DNA of 57,495 nt from CAMCTV01 sp964420985 (GCA_964420985.1 CAYQUT010000017.1:1-57495), one strand, 5' to 3'; shown: positions 26,937 through 36,139, counted from the stretch's first letter. Made by a program: numbers and translations. The notes: generated by a model not told the origin, from the sequence alone.

Positions 26937-27806
26937 ATGAGTGGCCAATCAGATAAATACAACAATGAATCTTGGGATTTGGTTATCGCCAGTGAGTCCA
27001 AATGGTGGAATATCCCTTTCAAAGAGATTTGGCGTTATCGTGATTTGTTGTGGATTCTTTTAAAGCGAGATTACAAGGCCTCTTTCCGTCAAACCATTCT
27101 TGGACCTCTTTGGTTTTTCATACAACCCATCTTTACTACTTTGATGTATACTGTCGTGTTTAATCGAGTGGCTAAATTGGGAACGGATGGTATGCCCCCC
27201 ATTTTGTTTTACTTGTCTGGAGTTATTCTTTGGAATTATTTCTCAACGAGTATTACCTCAACATCAAGTGCTTTTATATCCAATGCGAGCATTTTTGGTA
27301 AGGTGTATTTTCCTCGGCTAATTATTCCAATATCTATTGTGCTGTCGAACATGATGAAATTGATGGTTCAGTTCTCCTTTTTCTTGGTGGTGTTTTTTTA
27401 CTATTGGGGACAATGCGAATTCCATATCGAGCCAACCTGGCATGTTTTGATGTTCCCTTTGTTGTTTATTCTCATGGGGATTCTGGGCCTAGCAATTGGA
27501 ATGCTCATCTCAACCTTTACAACAAAGTACAGAGATTTTCAATACCTCATTACCTTTGGAATACAACTGCTCATGTATGCAACACCAATCGTATATCCGA
27601 GCTCTATGGTTAAGGGAATTTGGCATGATATATTGGTGTTAAATCCCATGACAGGCATTGTGGAAGGATTCAGGTTTTCATTTCTTGGAACGGGATCATT
27701 TGAATGGGGAATGATAGGATATAGTTTTGTTTTTTCGATATTGTTGTTGTCTATATCTGTTGTATTGTTTAACAAAGTGGAAAAGAAGTTCATGGATACC
27801 GTGTAA
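26937..27806 (+). CDS. wzm: Polysaccharide ABC exporter, permease (Wzm type)
   Basis: 289-residue ABC-2 type permease with a cytoplasmic amphipathic N-terminus (WWNIPFKEIWRYRDLLWILL, RDYKASFRQTILGPLWFFIQ) and about six membrane segments (TTLMYTVVFNRV, ILFYLSGVILWNYFS, FSFFLVVFFYYW, FPLLFILMGILGLAIGMLI, MIGYSFVFSILLLSISVVLF). The N-terminal pattern is that of Wzm/TagG/RfbA exporters, which move completed undecaprenyl-linked glycans across the inner membrane. The stop overlaps the ATP-binding gene by one base. I chose the ATG at 26937; a TTG precedes it directly. Confidence 0.92.
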   Translation: MSGQSDKYNNESWDLVIASESKWWNIPFKEIWRYRDLLWILLKRDYKASFRQTILGPLWFFIQPIFTTLMYTVVFNRVAKLGTDGMPPILFYLSGVILWNYFSTSITSTSSAFISNASIFGKVYFPRLIIPISIVLSNMMKLMVQFSFFLVVFFYYWGQCEFHIEPTWHVLMFPLLFILMGILGLAIGMLISTFTTKYRDFQYLITFGIQLLMYATPIVYPSSMVKGIWHDILVLNPMTGIVEGFRFSFLGTGSFEWGMIGYSFVFSILLLSISVVLFNKVEKKFMDTV

Positions 27807-29059
27807 TGATGTCAGATGTAGCATTGAAAATAGAAAACGTTAGTAAGCTTTACCGGTTGGGACTGGTGAGTACAGGAACGTTTATTCATGATTTTCAGCG
27901 TTGGGTGCATCGGATTCAAGGAAAGGAAGACCCGTTTATGAAGGTGGGTCAAGTTAATGATCGTACCAAGAAGGCAGAGGGTGATTTTGTTTGGGCATTA
28001 AAGGACATTGATTTTGAAGTTAAGAAGGGTGAAACTTTAGGAGTGATTGGGAGGAATGGTGCAGGAAAGTCGACATTGCTGAAATTGCTTTCTCGTGTTA
28101 CTCAACCTACAACAGGTAATATAAAAGTAAATGGCCGCATAGCCTCTTTATTGGAGGTTGGAACTGGATTTCATCCAGAGCTCACGGGTCGGGATAATAT
28201 TTTTCTCAATGGCGCCATTTTAGGAATGAGGCATTCTGAAATCAAACAGAAGTTTGACGAAATTGTCGCCTTTAGTGGTGTTGAGCGTTATATTGATACT
28301 CCTGTAAAGCGCTACAGTAGCGGAATGTACGTTAGATTGGCCTTTGCTGTCGCGGCTCATTTGGAAAGCGAGATTTTAATCATAGATGAGGTCTTGGCAG
28401 TAGGCGACGCTGATTTCCAAAAGAAGTGCTTGGGAAAAATGGATCAGGTGGCCAAAGGTGAGGGGCGAACGGTATTGTTTGTGAGTCACAACATGGCAGC
28501 TGTTAAGTCCCTGTGTTCACAGGGGTTGGTTATTGAACATGGAATGAAGGCCTTTCAAGGGGATGTTTCTCAGGCAGTGTCCTATTATCTCAAGGGAGGA
28601 AGCAATGTTCAGCATTTTAGAACCTTTGATTTTGTTCAACACGAGAGTTTTGTTTTGAATAGTATCAATGTTCACCATCAAGACGAACAATATTCAGAAA
28701 TCTTAGACGAGAATAAAGATATTCATTTTACAGTTGAGTGTGAAGTGAACTCCTTGGAAGTGAGTCACCTCACTTTTCATCTATACGATGATACAGGAGA
28801 ACCTGTTTTTTCTTTTGCTTCAAATCCAATTGATTTGGTTTTGGGAGTGAATAAATTGACCTGTATTTTTCCTTCCCTTTTTCTGCAGACGGGTTCCTTT
28901 TATGTTTCTTTGTATGTTGTTTCAAAAAACAATAAATGTTTGCTCATTGAAAAAGATGTGATTTCTTTTTTGGTTTCAGATGGGGGACGTGATTTTGGTG
29001 CTTACATGGGAAGGGAACCGGGGGTGATTAGACCTAAATTTAATTGGTATAATCAGTGA
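27806..29059 (+). CDS. wzt: Polysaccharide ABC exporter, ATP-binding protein with C-terminal domain (Wzt type)
   Basis: 417 residues. ATPase domain: Walker A GRNGAGKST (82-90), signature KRYSSGMYVRLAFAVA, Walker B LIIDEVLAVGDADFQ and switch VLFVSHNMAAV. After residue ~250 comes a beta-sandwich-like C-terminal domain (FRTFDFVQHESFVLNSINV, LTFHLYDDTGEPVFSFASN, GSFYVSLYVVSKNNKCLLIE) as in Wzt proteins that recognise the modified end of the glycan before export. This suggests the chain end is capped, possibly by the methyltransferase encoded downstream. The start overlaps the permease stop by one base; the next gene overlaps by one base. Confidence 0.94.
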   Translation: MMSDVALKIENVSKLYRLGLVSTGTFIHDFQRWVHRIQGKEDPFMKVGQVNDRTKKAEGDFVWALKDIDFEVKKGETLGVIGRNGAGKSTLLKLLSRVTQPTTGNIKVNGRIASLLEVGTGFHPELTGRDNIFLNGAILGMRHSEIKQKFDEIVAFSGVERYIDTPVKRYSSGMYVRLAFAVAAHLESEILIIDEVLAVGDADFQKKCLGKMDQVAKGEGRTVLFVSHNMAAVKSLCSQGLVIEHGMKAFQGDVSQAVSYYLKGGSNVQHFRTFDFVQHESFVLNSINVHHQDEQYSEILDENKDIHFTVECEVNSLEVSHLTFHLYDDTGEPVFSFASNPIDLVLGVNKLTCIFPSLFLQTGSFYVSLYVVSKNNKCLLIEKDVISFLVSDGGRDFGAYMGREPGVIRPKFNWYNQ

Positions 29060-29793
29060 TGGAAGATATAGCGATACCTAGGAAAAAGAGAGTTGCTGTC
29101 ATGCAGCCATACATTTTTCCTTACTTGGGATATATGCAACTCATTGCAGCCTCTGACAGCTTTGTATGTTATGATGATGTCAATTTTATCAAACAAGGTT
29201 GGATCAACAGAAATAGAATTTTATTAAATGGTCAACCCTATACATTTACAATTCCTTGCAAAGGAATAAGTTCCAATGTATTTATCCATGATGTCAAAGT
29301 TGATTATGATAAAAAGGAGTTTGTTTCTTTTTTGAAAACACTGGATTTGGCTTATCGCAAGTCCCCCTACTTTCATGAAGTATTTCCCATGATTTCGGAT
29401 TTATGGTCGCTTCGCCTGGATTCAATTGCGGCCATGGCCAAAGCATCATTGGAAATGTGTTGCCACTATTTGGATATTTCCACGCAATTTTATGTGTCAT
29501 CGGAGTCGTTCCCGGGATTGACGGATCTTTATCGTGCTGATCGCTTGATACACATCGTCAAGGCTTTGAAAGGTGAGGTTTATCTCAATTTGTCAGGTGG
29601 CAAAACGTTGTATGAAAAAGAGTATTTTCATGCAAGAAATGTTGAGCTATTGTTTCATCGCATGAATGAAATCCCCCCATATCTCCAACAACATTCTGAT
29701 TCATTTTTTTCGAACTTATCGATTTTAGATTTAATGATGAATCTATCTAAATCTCAGATCCAATCTCTATTGAAACAGTGTCAATGGGAATGA
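29059..29793 (+). CDS. WbqC family protein, copy 1
   Basis: 244 residues of the WbqC-like family. The hallmark opening is present: VAVMQPYIFPYLGYMQLIAA, CYDDVNFIKQGWINRNRIL, FTIPCKGISSNVFIHDVKV. The C-terminal part has LNLSGGKTLYEKEYFHARNV. WbqC proteins occur in O-antigen and other glycan loci; I know of no established reaction. I chose the ATG at 29059, which overlaps the Wzt stop by one base (TGATG). A second, clearly related copy is at 30908, on the other side of the sugar aminotransferase gene. Confidence 0.88.
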   Translation: MEDIAIPRKKRVAVMQPYIFPYLGYMQLIAASDSFVCYDDVNFIKQGWINRNRILLNGQPYTFTIPCKGISSNVFIHDVKVDYDKKEFVSFLKTLDLAYRKSPYFHEVFPMISDLWSLRLDSIAAMAKASLEMCCHYLDISTQFYVSSESFPGLTDLYRADRLIHIVKALKGEVYLNLSGGKTLYEKEYFHARNVELLFHRMNEIPPYLQQHSDSFFSNLSILDLMMNLSKSQIQSLLKQCQWE

Positions 29794-29837
29794 GCCAATA
29801 GTTTTGTATATTAGCCTCATTCCTTAGTTTTGAGCAA

Positions 29838-30911
29838 ATGATTCCTGTGACCAAGACATATTTTCCATCCATTGAGAAATACCAATTTCAATTGGAACGA
29901 ATTTGGAAAAATGGTTGGTTAACCAACCGAGGAGAGTTGGTCAAGGAATTGGAACAAAAAATCCAAGATCGTTTATTGTCAGTTCCCTTGCTCATCATGA
30001 ACAATGGTACTGTACCTCTGCAAATAGCCTTGAAAATTTTAGCAAAAGGAGGGGAGGTGATTACAACACCCTTTAGTTATGTGGCCACAACCTCATCTAT
30101 CATATGGGAGGGGTGCACCCCAATTTTTGCAGACATTGATGAAAGAACATTTACCATTGATGTGAATGAAATACGCAAGAAGATTACAAACAAAACAACA
30201 TGCATTTTAGCAACGCATGTTTTCGGGAATCCGTGTGATGTGGAAGCCATTGAAACCTTGGCCAAAGAAAATAATTTGTTTGTAATCTATGATGCAGCGC
30301 ATTGCTTTGGTGTAACGTACAAGGGTAAAAGTTTATTTAATTATGGGGACATGAGTACGTGTAGTTTTCATGCCACCAAAGTATTTCATACCGCAGAGGG
30401 GGGAGCTTTGTTTACCTCAAATCCAGATTGGATGACGATGGCATTTCAATCACACAATTTTGGCCATTTGAACGCAACCGACTTTTCACTTGTTGGTATT
30501 AATGCCAAAATATCTGAGCTTCAGGCAGCAATGGGCTTATCTATGTTGGGAGAGATGGATTTGGTTTTAAGTGAACGCAAAGCGGTGGTAGATTTTTATC
30601 TGCAACATCTCGATTTTAGTCGCGTTCAGACCATAGCTTTGCGCCAAGAAACCAATTGGAACTATAGCTATTTTCCGGTGGTTTTTGAAAGTGAGTGGGT
30701 ATTGAATAAGGTGGTGGCTGCATTGGCGGAGAAAAATGTTTTTCCCAGACGTTATTTTTATCCATCGTTGAATCATTTGCCTTATATCTCAGGTCAGTCT
30801 TGTCCAATTTCTGAATCCATATCGTCTCGTGTTTTATGCTTGCCTTTGTATGTTGGATTGAGCAAAGAAAATTTAAATAATATCGTGGATGTTATTCATC
30901 ACGCCCTATGA
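29838..30911 (+). CDS. DegT/DnrJ/EryC1/StrS-type nucleotide-sugar aminotransferase
   Basis: 357-residue PLP enzyme that transfers an amino group from glutamate to a keto-sugar nucleotide. Landmarks: WLTNRGELVKELEQKI, LIMNNGTVPLQIALKIL, VITTPFSYVATTSSI, FADIDERTFTIDV, ATHVFGNPCDV, VIYDAAHCFGV and the PLP lysine in CSFHATKVFHTAEGG (K181). The C-terminal substrate region has SPIFPRRYFYPSL-like NVFPRRYFYPSLN. The pattern WLTNRG and the overall fit suggest a 4-amino-4,6-dideoxyhexose enzyme of the VioA kind, but no 4,6-dehydratase is in the window. It sits between two WbqC genes and overlaps the second by 4 nt. Confidence 0.88.
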   Translation: MIPVTKTYFPSIEKYQFQLERIWKNGWLTNRGELVKELEQKIQDRLLSVPLLIMNNGTVPLQIALKILAKGGEVITTPFSYVATTSSIIWEGCTPIFADIDERTFTIDVNEIRKKITNKTTCILATHVFGNPCDVEAIETLAKENNLFVIYDAAHCFGVTYKGKSLFNYGDMSTCSFHATKVFHTAEGGALFTSNPDWMTMAFQSHNFGHLNATDFSLVGINAKISELQAAMGLSMLGEMDLVLSERKAVVDFYLQHLDFSRVQTIALRQETNWNYSYFPVVFESEWVLNKVVAALAEKNVFPRRYFYPSLNHLPYISGQSCPISESISSRVLCLPLYVGLSKENLNNIVDVIHHAL

Positions 30912-31606
30912 AACGGGTAGTGATTATGCAACCTTATTTTTTCCCCTATTTGGGATATTTTCATTTGCTTGATTCTTGTGACGTATTTGTGTTTTTGGAC
31001 AATGTCAATTATATCAACAGAGGTTGGGTAAACAGAAATCAATTCGTTTTTTCTGGAACCCCCAATATGTTTACCATTCCATTGAATGGAGCAAGTCAGA
31101 ATAAATTAATCAATGAGATTGAAATCGCGGATGGTCGTTGGACCAAACTTTTTTTGAAATCATTGGAAATGAGTTACAAAAAGACCAAGTGCTATTCAGA
31201 ATTGATTGAGTCATTAAAAGAAATTTTAGGTGATGGGACAGGTAAAATTTCATTGTTGAATCAAAAAACCATTAGCTGGTGTGCGGAACAATTGGGAATG
31301 ATCAAAGATTTTAAAATATCCTCCATCGATTTTGCAGATGTTTCGGGAATTGGACAAGAAAGAATAGTGCAAATTTGTCAGAAAGAAAAGGCTGCTGCCT
31401 ACAACAATGCGATTGGAGGTATTGAATTATATGACAAAAGAGTTTTTTCTGATTTTGGAATTGAACTTTCTTTTGTTAATTCATCATTACAGGCTTATCC
31501 TCAGATGGGATCTGTATTTCATCCGGGCATGTCCATTTTGGATGTATTGATGAACAATGATTTTGAGGAACGTCAAGTTTTATTGAAACAATATACGTTT
31601 TCATGA
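30908..31606 (+). CDS. WbqC family protein, copy 2
   Basis: 232 residues, a paralogue of the protein at 29059: VVIMQPYFFPYLGYFHLLDS, FLDNVNYINRGWVNRNQFVF, MFTIPLNGASQNKLINEIEI, AYNNAIGGIELYDKRVF, and a C-terminal MSILDVLMNNDFEE that corresponds to LSILDLMMNLSKSQ in copy 1. Start and stop overlap the neighbouring aminotransferase and methyltransferase genes by 4 nt each (ATGA), so the three are translationally coupled. Reaction unknown; the position suggests it acts on the amino sugar made by the aminotransferase. Confidence 0.88.
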   Translation: MKRVVIMQPYFFPYLGYFHLLDSCDVFVFLDNVNYINRGWVNRNQFVFSGTPNMFTIPLNGASQNKLINEIEIADGRWTKLFLKSLEMSYKKTKCYSELIESLKEILGDGTGKISLLNQKTISWCAEQLGMIKDFKISSIDFADVSGIGQERIVQICQKEKAAAYNNAIGGIELYDKRVFSDFGIELSFVNSSLQAYPQMGSVFHPGMSILDVLMNNDFEERQVLLKQYTFS

Positions 31607-32235
31607 AAAAAGGATATGAGAATATTGTAAAGCATTACGAGAACTGCTATGGTTTGCACGGGGACAATCACAAAGGGATGGACTGGCCCAAGTTGGAAGA
31701 TAATCACAAGCGATTTAGAATGATGCTTCAGCTAATAGAATGGGATATTCAGCCAAGCCATTCTAAAAGACTTTTGGATTTTGGTTGCGGGACAGCTCAT
31801 CTATTGGAATTTATTCAAGCCAATAACATTCAATTGGATGAATACATCGGATTGGATTATTCCCAAATTTTTATTGATCGATGCAAAGAAAAATTTTCTG
31901 ATCATACTTTTATTTGCGCAGATGTATTGGCTGATCAATTTGAATGGCCATCTTTTGATTATGCAGTGATGAATGGCGTATTTACAGAAAAGAGAGAATT
32001 AAGTCAGGAGGAAATGTGGAATTATTTTACGGCTGTGATAGCAAAGGCTTTTCATTCTTCTGCCCGTGGAATAGCGTTTAATACCATGTCCAAAAATGTT
32101 GATTGGGAAAGAGATGATTTATTTCATGTGTCAATGGATGAGCTATCAAGATGGTTATCGAAAAATTTATCCAGAAATATTGTGATCCGACAGGATTATG
32201 GACTTTATGAGTTTACTACCTACCTTTACAAGTAA
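31603..32235 (+). CDS. SAM-dependent methyltransferase
   Basis: 210 residues of class I methyltransferase fold. SAM-binding motif I is RLLDFGCGTAHLLEF (residues 56-70), followed by the acidic strand end YIGLDYSQIFIDRCKEKF and TFICADVL; the post-motif SFDYAVMNGVFTEKREL holds the motif IV region. It probably methylates a sugar residue or a substituent on it; chain-end methylation is one known signal read by Wzt-type exporters. Overlaps the WbqC gene by 4 nt and the acyltransferase gene by 1 nt. Confidence 0.85.
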   Translation: MKKGYENIVKHYENCYGLHGDNHKGMDWPKLEDNHKRFRMMLQLIEWDIQPSHSKRLLDFGCGTAHLLEFIQANNIQLDEYIGLDYSQIFIDRCKEKFSDHTFICADVLADQFEWPSFDYAVMNGVFTEKRELSQEEMWNYFTAVIAKAFHSSARGIAFNTMSKNVDWERDDLFHVSMDELSRWLSKNLSRNIVIRQDYGLYEFTTYLYK

Positions 32236-32894
32236 TGCTGAACGACGTTGTCATATTTGGGGTTAAGGACTTTGCGGAATTGGCCCACTATTATCTTACA
32301 AAGGATAGTGAATACAATGTAGTGGCCTTTACAGTAAATAAAGCCTATATGCCTGAAGAGGGAACTTTTTGTGGTTTGCCTGTGGTACCTTTTGAGGAAT
32401 TAGAAGCACATTATCCACCGTCTCAATTTGCTTTTTTTGCTCCTATGTCACCGAGCAAGATGAATCAACTTCGAGAAGGGATTTACAATGAGGCAAAACA
32501 AAGAGGTTATTCATTTATTTCCTACATCAGTTCAAGGTGTACCAATTTCGCCGCCTCCATCGGCGAAAACTGCTTTGTATTAGAAGACAATACCATTCAG
32601 CCTTTTGTGACCATAGGGAACAATGTAGTTTTATGGTCAGGCAATCATATTGGCCATCATTCTAGCATTGGCCATCATGTGATGTTTACTTCTCATGTCG
32701 TATTATCAGGGCACTGTGTAGTCCAAGATAATTGTTTGTTTGGAGTTAATTCCACCATTAGGGATGGATTAACCCTTGGAAAGGGAACGTTCGTTGCAAT
32801 GGGAACATCGGTCATCAAGTCTACTCCGGAGTGGTCTTTTGTTAAAGGAACATACGGAGAATTGTCCGGTGTGGATAGCAGAAAGATGATATGA
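32235..32894 (+). CDS. PglD/NeuD-like sugar acyltransferase, left-handed beta helix
   Basis: 219 residues in two parts: an N-terminal Rossmann-like domain (NDVVIFGVKDFAELAHYYL, FAFFAPMSPSKMNQLREGIY) and a C-terminal left-handed beta helix with hexapeptide repeats (SIGENCFVLEDNTIQPFVTI, NHIGHHSSIGHHVMFTSHVV, LFGVNSTIRDGLTLGKGTFV). This is the organisation of PglD and NeuD-type acyltransferases, which N- or O-acetylate nucleotide sugars. With the aminotransferase two genes upstream, N-acylation of the new amino group is plausible. Overlaps are 1 nt upstream and 4 nt downstream. Confidence 0.88.
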   Translation: MLNDVVIFGVKDFAELAHYYLTKDSEYNVVAFTVNKAYMPEEGTFCGLPVVPFEELEAHYPPSQFAFFAPMSPSKMNQLREGIYNEAKQRGYSFISYISSRCTNFAASIGENCFVLEDNTIQPFVTIGNNVVLWSGNHIGHHSSIGHHVMFTSHVVLSGHCVVQDNCLFGVNSTIRDGLTLGKGTFVAMGTSVIKSTPEWSFVKGTYGELSGVDSRKMI

Positions 32895-33835
32895 GTTGGA
32901 TAAAAGGACAGCAGCTTTTTTTTTGGAATCAGTATGATTTGGGCAAGTCATTTTCACATGCCAGTGTTCCTTTTGCTGTGCCATTACAGGGTCATGAATT
33001 CATGTTGTATTTTGGTGCTAGAAATGCAAAAGGCCAGTCATTGCCATTTTGTATTAAAGCACAAATAATAAATGGTCAATTTTTGCTGATAGGCGAGCCA
33101 ATGGGCCCCTTGATGGATGTTGGTCAATTGGGAACATTTGACGATTCGGGTGTAATGCCTACTTGTGTGGTCCATCACAATGGACAATATTGGATGTATT
33201 ACATTGGATGGAATCCTCAGGTTACCGTATCCTATCGACTTTCTATCGGATTGGCCATTAGTGATGATGGTATCCATTTCAAGCGATATTCTCAGGCCCC
33301 TCTGTTGGACAGATCATTGGATGAGATCTTTTTTAATACCGCGCCGTTTGTTTTAAAGAATGTGGATGGTTGGGAGATGTATTACGTCTCCTGCACCGAT
33401 TGGAAAATATTAGACGGAAGAACAGAGCCGCAGTATACCATTAAGCGGGCTAGTTCAACGGATGGAATACATTGGCAGAGAGAGAACAAAGCACTATTGG
33501 ATTATGATGAAAGGGGTGAGGCTTTTGGGAGGCCATGTGTTTTGACCATCGAAAATGATAAGAGGGCGCTCTTTTTTTCTTTTCGCAAATTGTCTGGATA
33601 TCGAGAGCTTGCGGGCAATGCTTATCAGATTACCCATGCTCTTTGGGATAGTCAAGGAAAAAAATGGATCAAGCAATACCAAGATACTCTTCCATTAGGC
33701 CATCATGGCGATTGGGATGAGCAGATGGCATGTTATGGTCATGTTTTTCAGCACGAGGGTAAGTTTTGGATGTTGTACAATGGGAATGATTTTGGAAAAA
33801 CCGGCTTTGGATATGCCCAATGGATCATTGAGTAA
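32891..33835 (+). CDS. Cytoplasmic beta-propeller protein resembling GH43/GH130 glycosidases
   Basis: 314 residues with no signal peptide, so probably cytoplasmic. Repeated strand blocks fit a five-bladed propeller of the GH32/43/130 superfamily: FDDSGVMPTCVVHHNGQYWM followed by YYIGWN, RLSIGLAISDDGIHFKRY, NTAPFVLKNVDGWEMYYVSC, RASSTDGIHWQRE and GDWDEQMACYGHVFQHEGKF followed by WMLYNGN. Acidic residues in DDSG, in GEAFGRPCV and in WDEQ are candidate active-site groups. It may trim or rearrange a sugar intermediate, act as a phosphorylase or be a binding protein. It is locked into the glycan operon by a 4-nt overlap upstream and a 23-nt overlap with the next glycosyltransferase. Confidence 0.75.
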   Translation: MSWIKGQQLFFWNQYDLGKSFSHASVPFAVPLQGHEFMLYFGARNAKGQSLPFCIKAQIINGQFLLIGEPMGPLMDVGQLGTFDDSGVMPTCVVHHNGQYWMYYIGWNPQVTVSYRLSIGLAISDDGIHFKRYSQAPLLDRSLDEIFFNTAPFVLKNVDGWEMYYVSCTDWKILDGRTEPQYTIKRASSTDGIHWQRENKALLDYDERGEAFGRPCVLTIENDKRALFFSFRKLSGYRELAGNAYQITHALWDSQGKKWIKQYQDTLPLGHHGDWDEQMACYGHVFQHEGKFWMLYNGNDFGKTGFGYAQWIIE

Positions 33836-35060
33836 TACCACCCCATTGGTCGCTGTGTTTATGGTTACATACAACCATGAGGCTTATATCAAAACAGCCA
33901 TAGAGTCAGTTTTGTCACAAAAAACAACATTTGAATGGCAATTGTTTATCGGGGAAGATGGTTCAAAGGACAGCACACCAACATTGTGTAAGCGCTACGC
34001 AGACGAATTTCCTGAAAAAGTAAAATTGTTTTCACGCGGAAAGAACATAGGAGTTTTTGAAAATGCCAATTTATTATTTCAATCTTGTTTGGCTTCTGGC
34101 GCCAAATATATCGCCATGCTCGAAGGAGATGATTGTTGGATTTCTGAAGAAAAGTTAGAACAACAGGTTGCGTATTTGGAGCAGCATGATGATTGTGCTG
34201 GTTCATTCCACAATACTGACTTTTTATATGCCAATGGGGAGCGAAAGGCCATGTTCAAGCAAATCCCAGAAAAGATGCATTGGAATGATGTGATTGGAAA
34301 ATATTCGCCTTTTCATACTACATCATTTATTTTTAGATCAAAGCATTTTTGTCGACCCGCATGGTTTAGATTTATCCACAGTGTGGACATGGCCATGTAC
34401 ATTTGGCATGCTCAGTTTGGTTATTTTAAGGGTTTTGATGCAACATGGAGCCTCTATAGAATACACCATTCAGGGATGACAGCAACCAAAGAACACAATG
34501 AGTTGTTTCATCGAAAGAGAGGGTTGTTGTATCAATTGATAAATGGTAAATTATCGATACCGTTTTCAGAAAAGATAATGAACTTGATCGATTATCACCA
34601 ATCCCAAGTAAACAAAGATTATTTAGATTGTCCGGATAAATTATTGTTTTTTAATGCAACAGAGAATTGGGAAGAACAATTGTTGAAAATGGAGTTGGAT
34701 GCGGAAATCTTGCCTTTCCAAATAAAAGGTCGCGTATGGGAAGGTTACTTTAAAAAAGTGAGATTGTTTTCTTTTAAATGGCTCAATGCCCAATTGATTA
34801 AGTATGTCTACAAAAAACATTGGGAAAAAATAGATGGCGTTATCTTTTCCTCAGTAAAGGATGCGAAACGCTTTGAAGATCTGTTTCCTAAATTTGATTT
34901 TTCTTATGTCATTTTGGAAAAGAATAAAGATCAAGCCGTCAGAGATGTTTCTGTAATAATCGATAATCAATGGATTTCAGCTGAGGATACCGCCAAGAAG
35001 TTGGCAGATTGCATCCATGCGCATCTCAACCATCAAAGATTAAAAGGATTGAATTCATGA
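33813..35060 (+). CDS. GT2 glycosyltransferase with long C-terminal region
   Basis: 415 residues. The GT-A domain (residues about 10-240) shows VAVFMVTYNHEAYIKTAIES, LFIGEDGSKDSTPTL and the DXD-like metal site in MLEGDDCWI, with a histidine-bearing block (FHTTSFIFRSKHF) further on. The C-terminal ~170 residues are not recognised. The frame is open upstream inside the propeller gene, but the ATG at 33813 places the family start correctly and gives a 23-nt overlap with that gene. It adds a sugar to the growing glycan; donor and linkage are unknown. Confidence 0.85.
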   Translation: MPNGSLSNTTPLVAVFMVTYNHEAYIKTAIESVLSQKTTFEWQLFIGEDGSKDSTPTLCKRYADEFPEKVKLFSRGKNIGVFENANLLFQSCLASGAKYIAMLEGDDCWISEEKLEQQVAYLEQHDDCAGSFHNTDFLYANGERKAMFKQIPEKMHWNDVIGKYSPFHTTSFIFRSKHFCRPAWFRFIHSVDMAMYIWHAQFGYFKGFDATWSLYRIHHSGMTATKEHNELFHRKRGLLYQLINGKLSIPFSEKIMNLIDYHQSQVNKDYLDCPDKLLFFNATENWEEQLLKMELDAEILPFQIKGRVWEGYFKKVRLFSFKWLNAQLIKYVYKKHWEKIDGVIFSSVKDAKRFEDLFPKFDFSYVILEKNKDQAVRDVSVIIDNQWISAEDTAKKLADCIHAHLNHQRLKGLNS

Positions 35061-36139
35061 AGAGAATTGCATTATTCACGCCATCAAAGCATACCTATTC
35101 TGAGACTTTTATTCAATTGCATATTGATGGTTTGAATCATGTAAATTGGGTATACCATGACGGTGAGCAGCCCACCAAGTGCAATGACGTTTCGTTTCCT
35201 CCTCTTTCTAAATGGACCATCCGATTTTTGAATTGGCGTTACAACAGAAAGTGGGGTTGGGAACAATGGAGTTTGTTTCAATCACTCAAAATGAACCAAC
35301 CGGATGTAGTGTATTTTGAATATGGAACAACGGCAGTGGCTAATATTGAAGTTGTTGAGTTGTTGAATATTGCAACGATTACGAATTTCCATGGATTTGA
35401 CATTTCTGTTTTTGATATTCTTAAAAAGAATCAAGAACGATATCGTAATTTGTTTTTAAATACAAATAATAGATTTGTAGTTGTTTCAAAAAAAATGTTG
35501 AATCGCATTGTTGAAATGGGAGCAAGGGAAAAGTCAATTCTCTACTCACCTTGCGGTGCAAATATGGAGTATCAGAAGATAGTGCCTAATTTAAATTCCA
35601 AGCAATTTGTAATGTTGGGAAGGTTGGTAGAGAAGAAGTCCCCTTTGAGTTCATTAAAGGCATTTTATCAAGTCTACCAAAGAGACAAAGAAGTAAGATT
35701 GGCAATCATTGGAAACGGCCCTTTGATGTCAAATTGCGAGGAGTTTGTTCAAAAGAACAATTTGATGGATGCGGTGATTTTTCATGGTGTTTTGGACAGA
35801 GAGGGCATTATGAGAGTTTTTGCTGAAAGTAGTTGTTTTATACAGCATTCCATTGTGGCATCAAACGGAGATGAGGAGGGCACACCGGTTGCCATTTTAG
35901 AGGCCATGTTATCAGGGTTGGTAGTGGTGTCTACCAGACATGCTGGGATAGGAGATGTGGTTAAAGAGGATTGCGGTTATTTGGTGGAAGAGGATGCGAT
36001 AGCGGAAATGGCTGAGTCGATGTATAAGGCGGTCAGTAATACAGATGTATCATCAGTGATGTCCAAAAATGCAAGGCAATTTGTTTTGGCACACCATACC
36101 TCAGAAATTCATTTGGAACAAATCAACTCTTTTTTGTAA
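35057..36139 (+). CDS. GT4 glycosyltransferase
   Basis: 360 residues, GT-B fold. The N-terminal domain opens KRIALFTPSKHTYSETFIQL and carries TNFHGFDISVFDI. The C-terminal donor domain has FVMLGRLVEKKSPLSSLKAF, LAIIGNGPLMSNCEEFV, VIFHGVLDREGIMRVF and DEEGTPVAILEAMLSGLVVV followed by STRHAGIGDVV, the family 4 signature. The ATG at 35057 overlaps the preceding stop by 4 nt; in-frame codons upstream lie in the preceding gene. Overlaps the next gene by one base. Confidence 0.9.
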   Translation: MKRIALFTPSKHTYSETFIQLHIDGLNHVNWVYHDGEQPTKCNDVSFPPLSKWTIRFLNWRYNRKWGWEQWSLFQSLKMNQPDVVYFEYGTTAVANIEVVELLNIATITNFHGFDISVFDILKKNQERYRNLFLNTNNRFVVVSKKMLNRIVEMGAREKSILYSPCGANMEYQKIVPNLNSKQFVMLGRLVEKKSPLSSLKAFYQVYQRDKEVRLAIIGNGPLMSNCEEFVQKNNLMDAVIFHGVLDREGIMRVFAESSCFIQHSIVASNGDEEGTPVAILEAMLSGLVVVSTRHAGIGDVVKEDCGYLVEEDAIAEMAESMYKAVSNTDVSSVMSKNARQFVLAHHTSEIHLEQINSFL

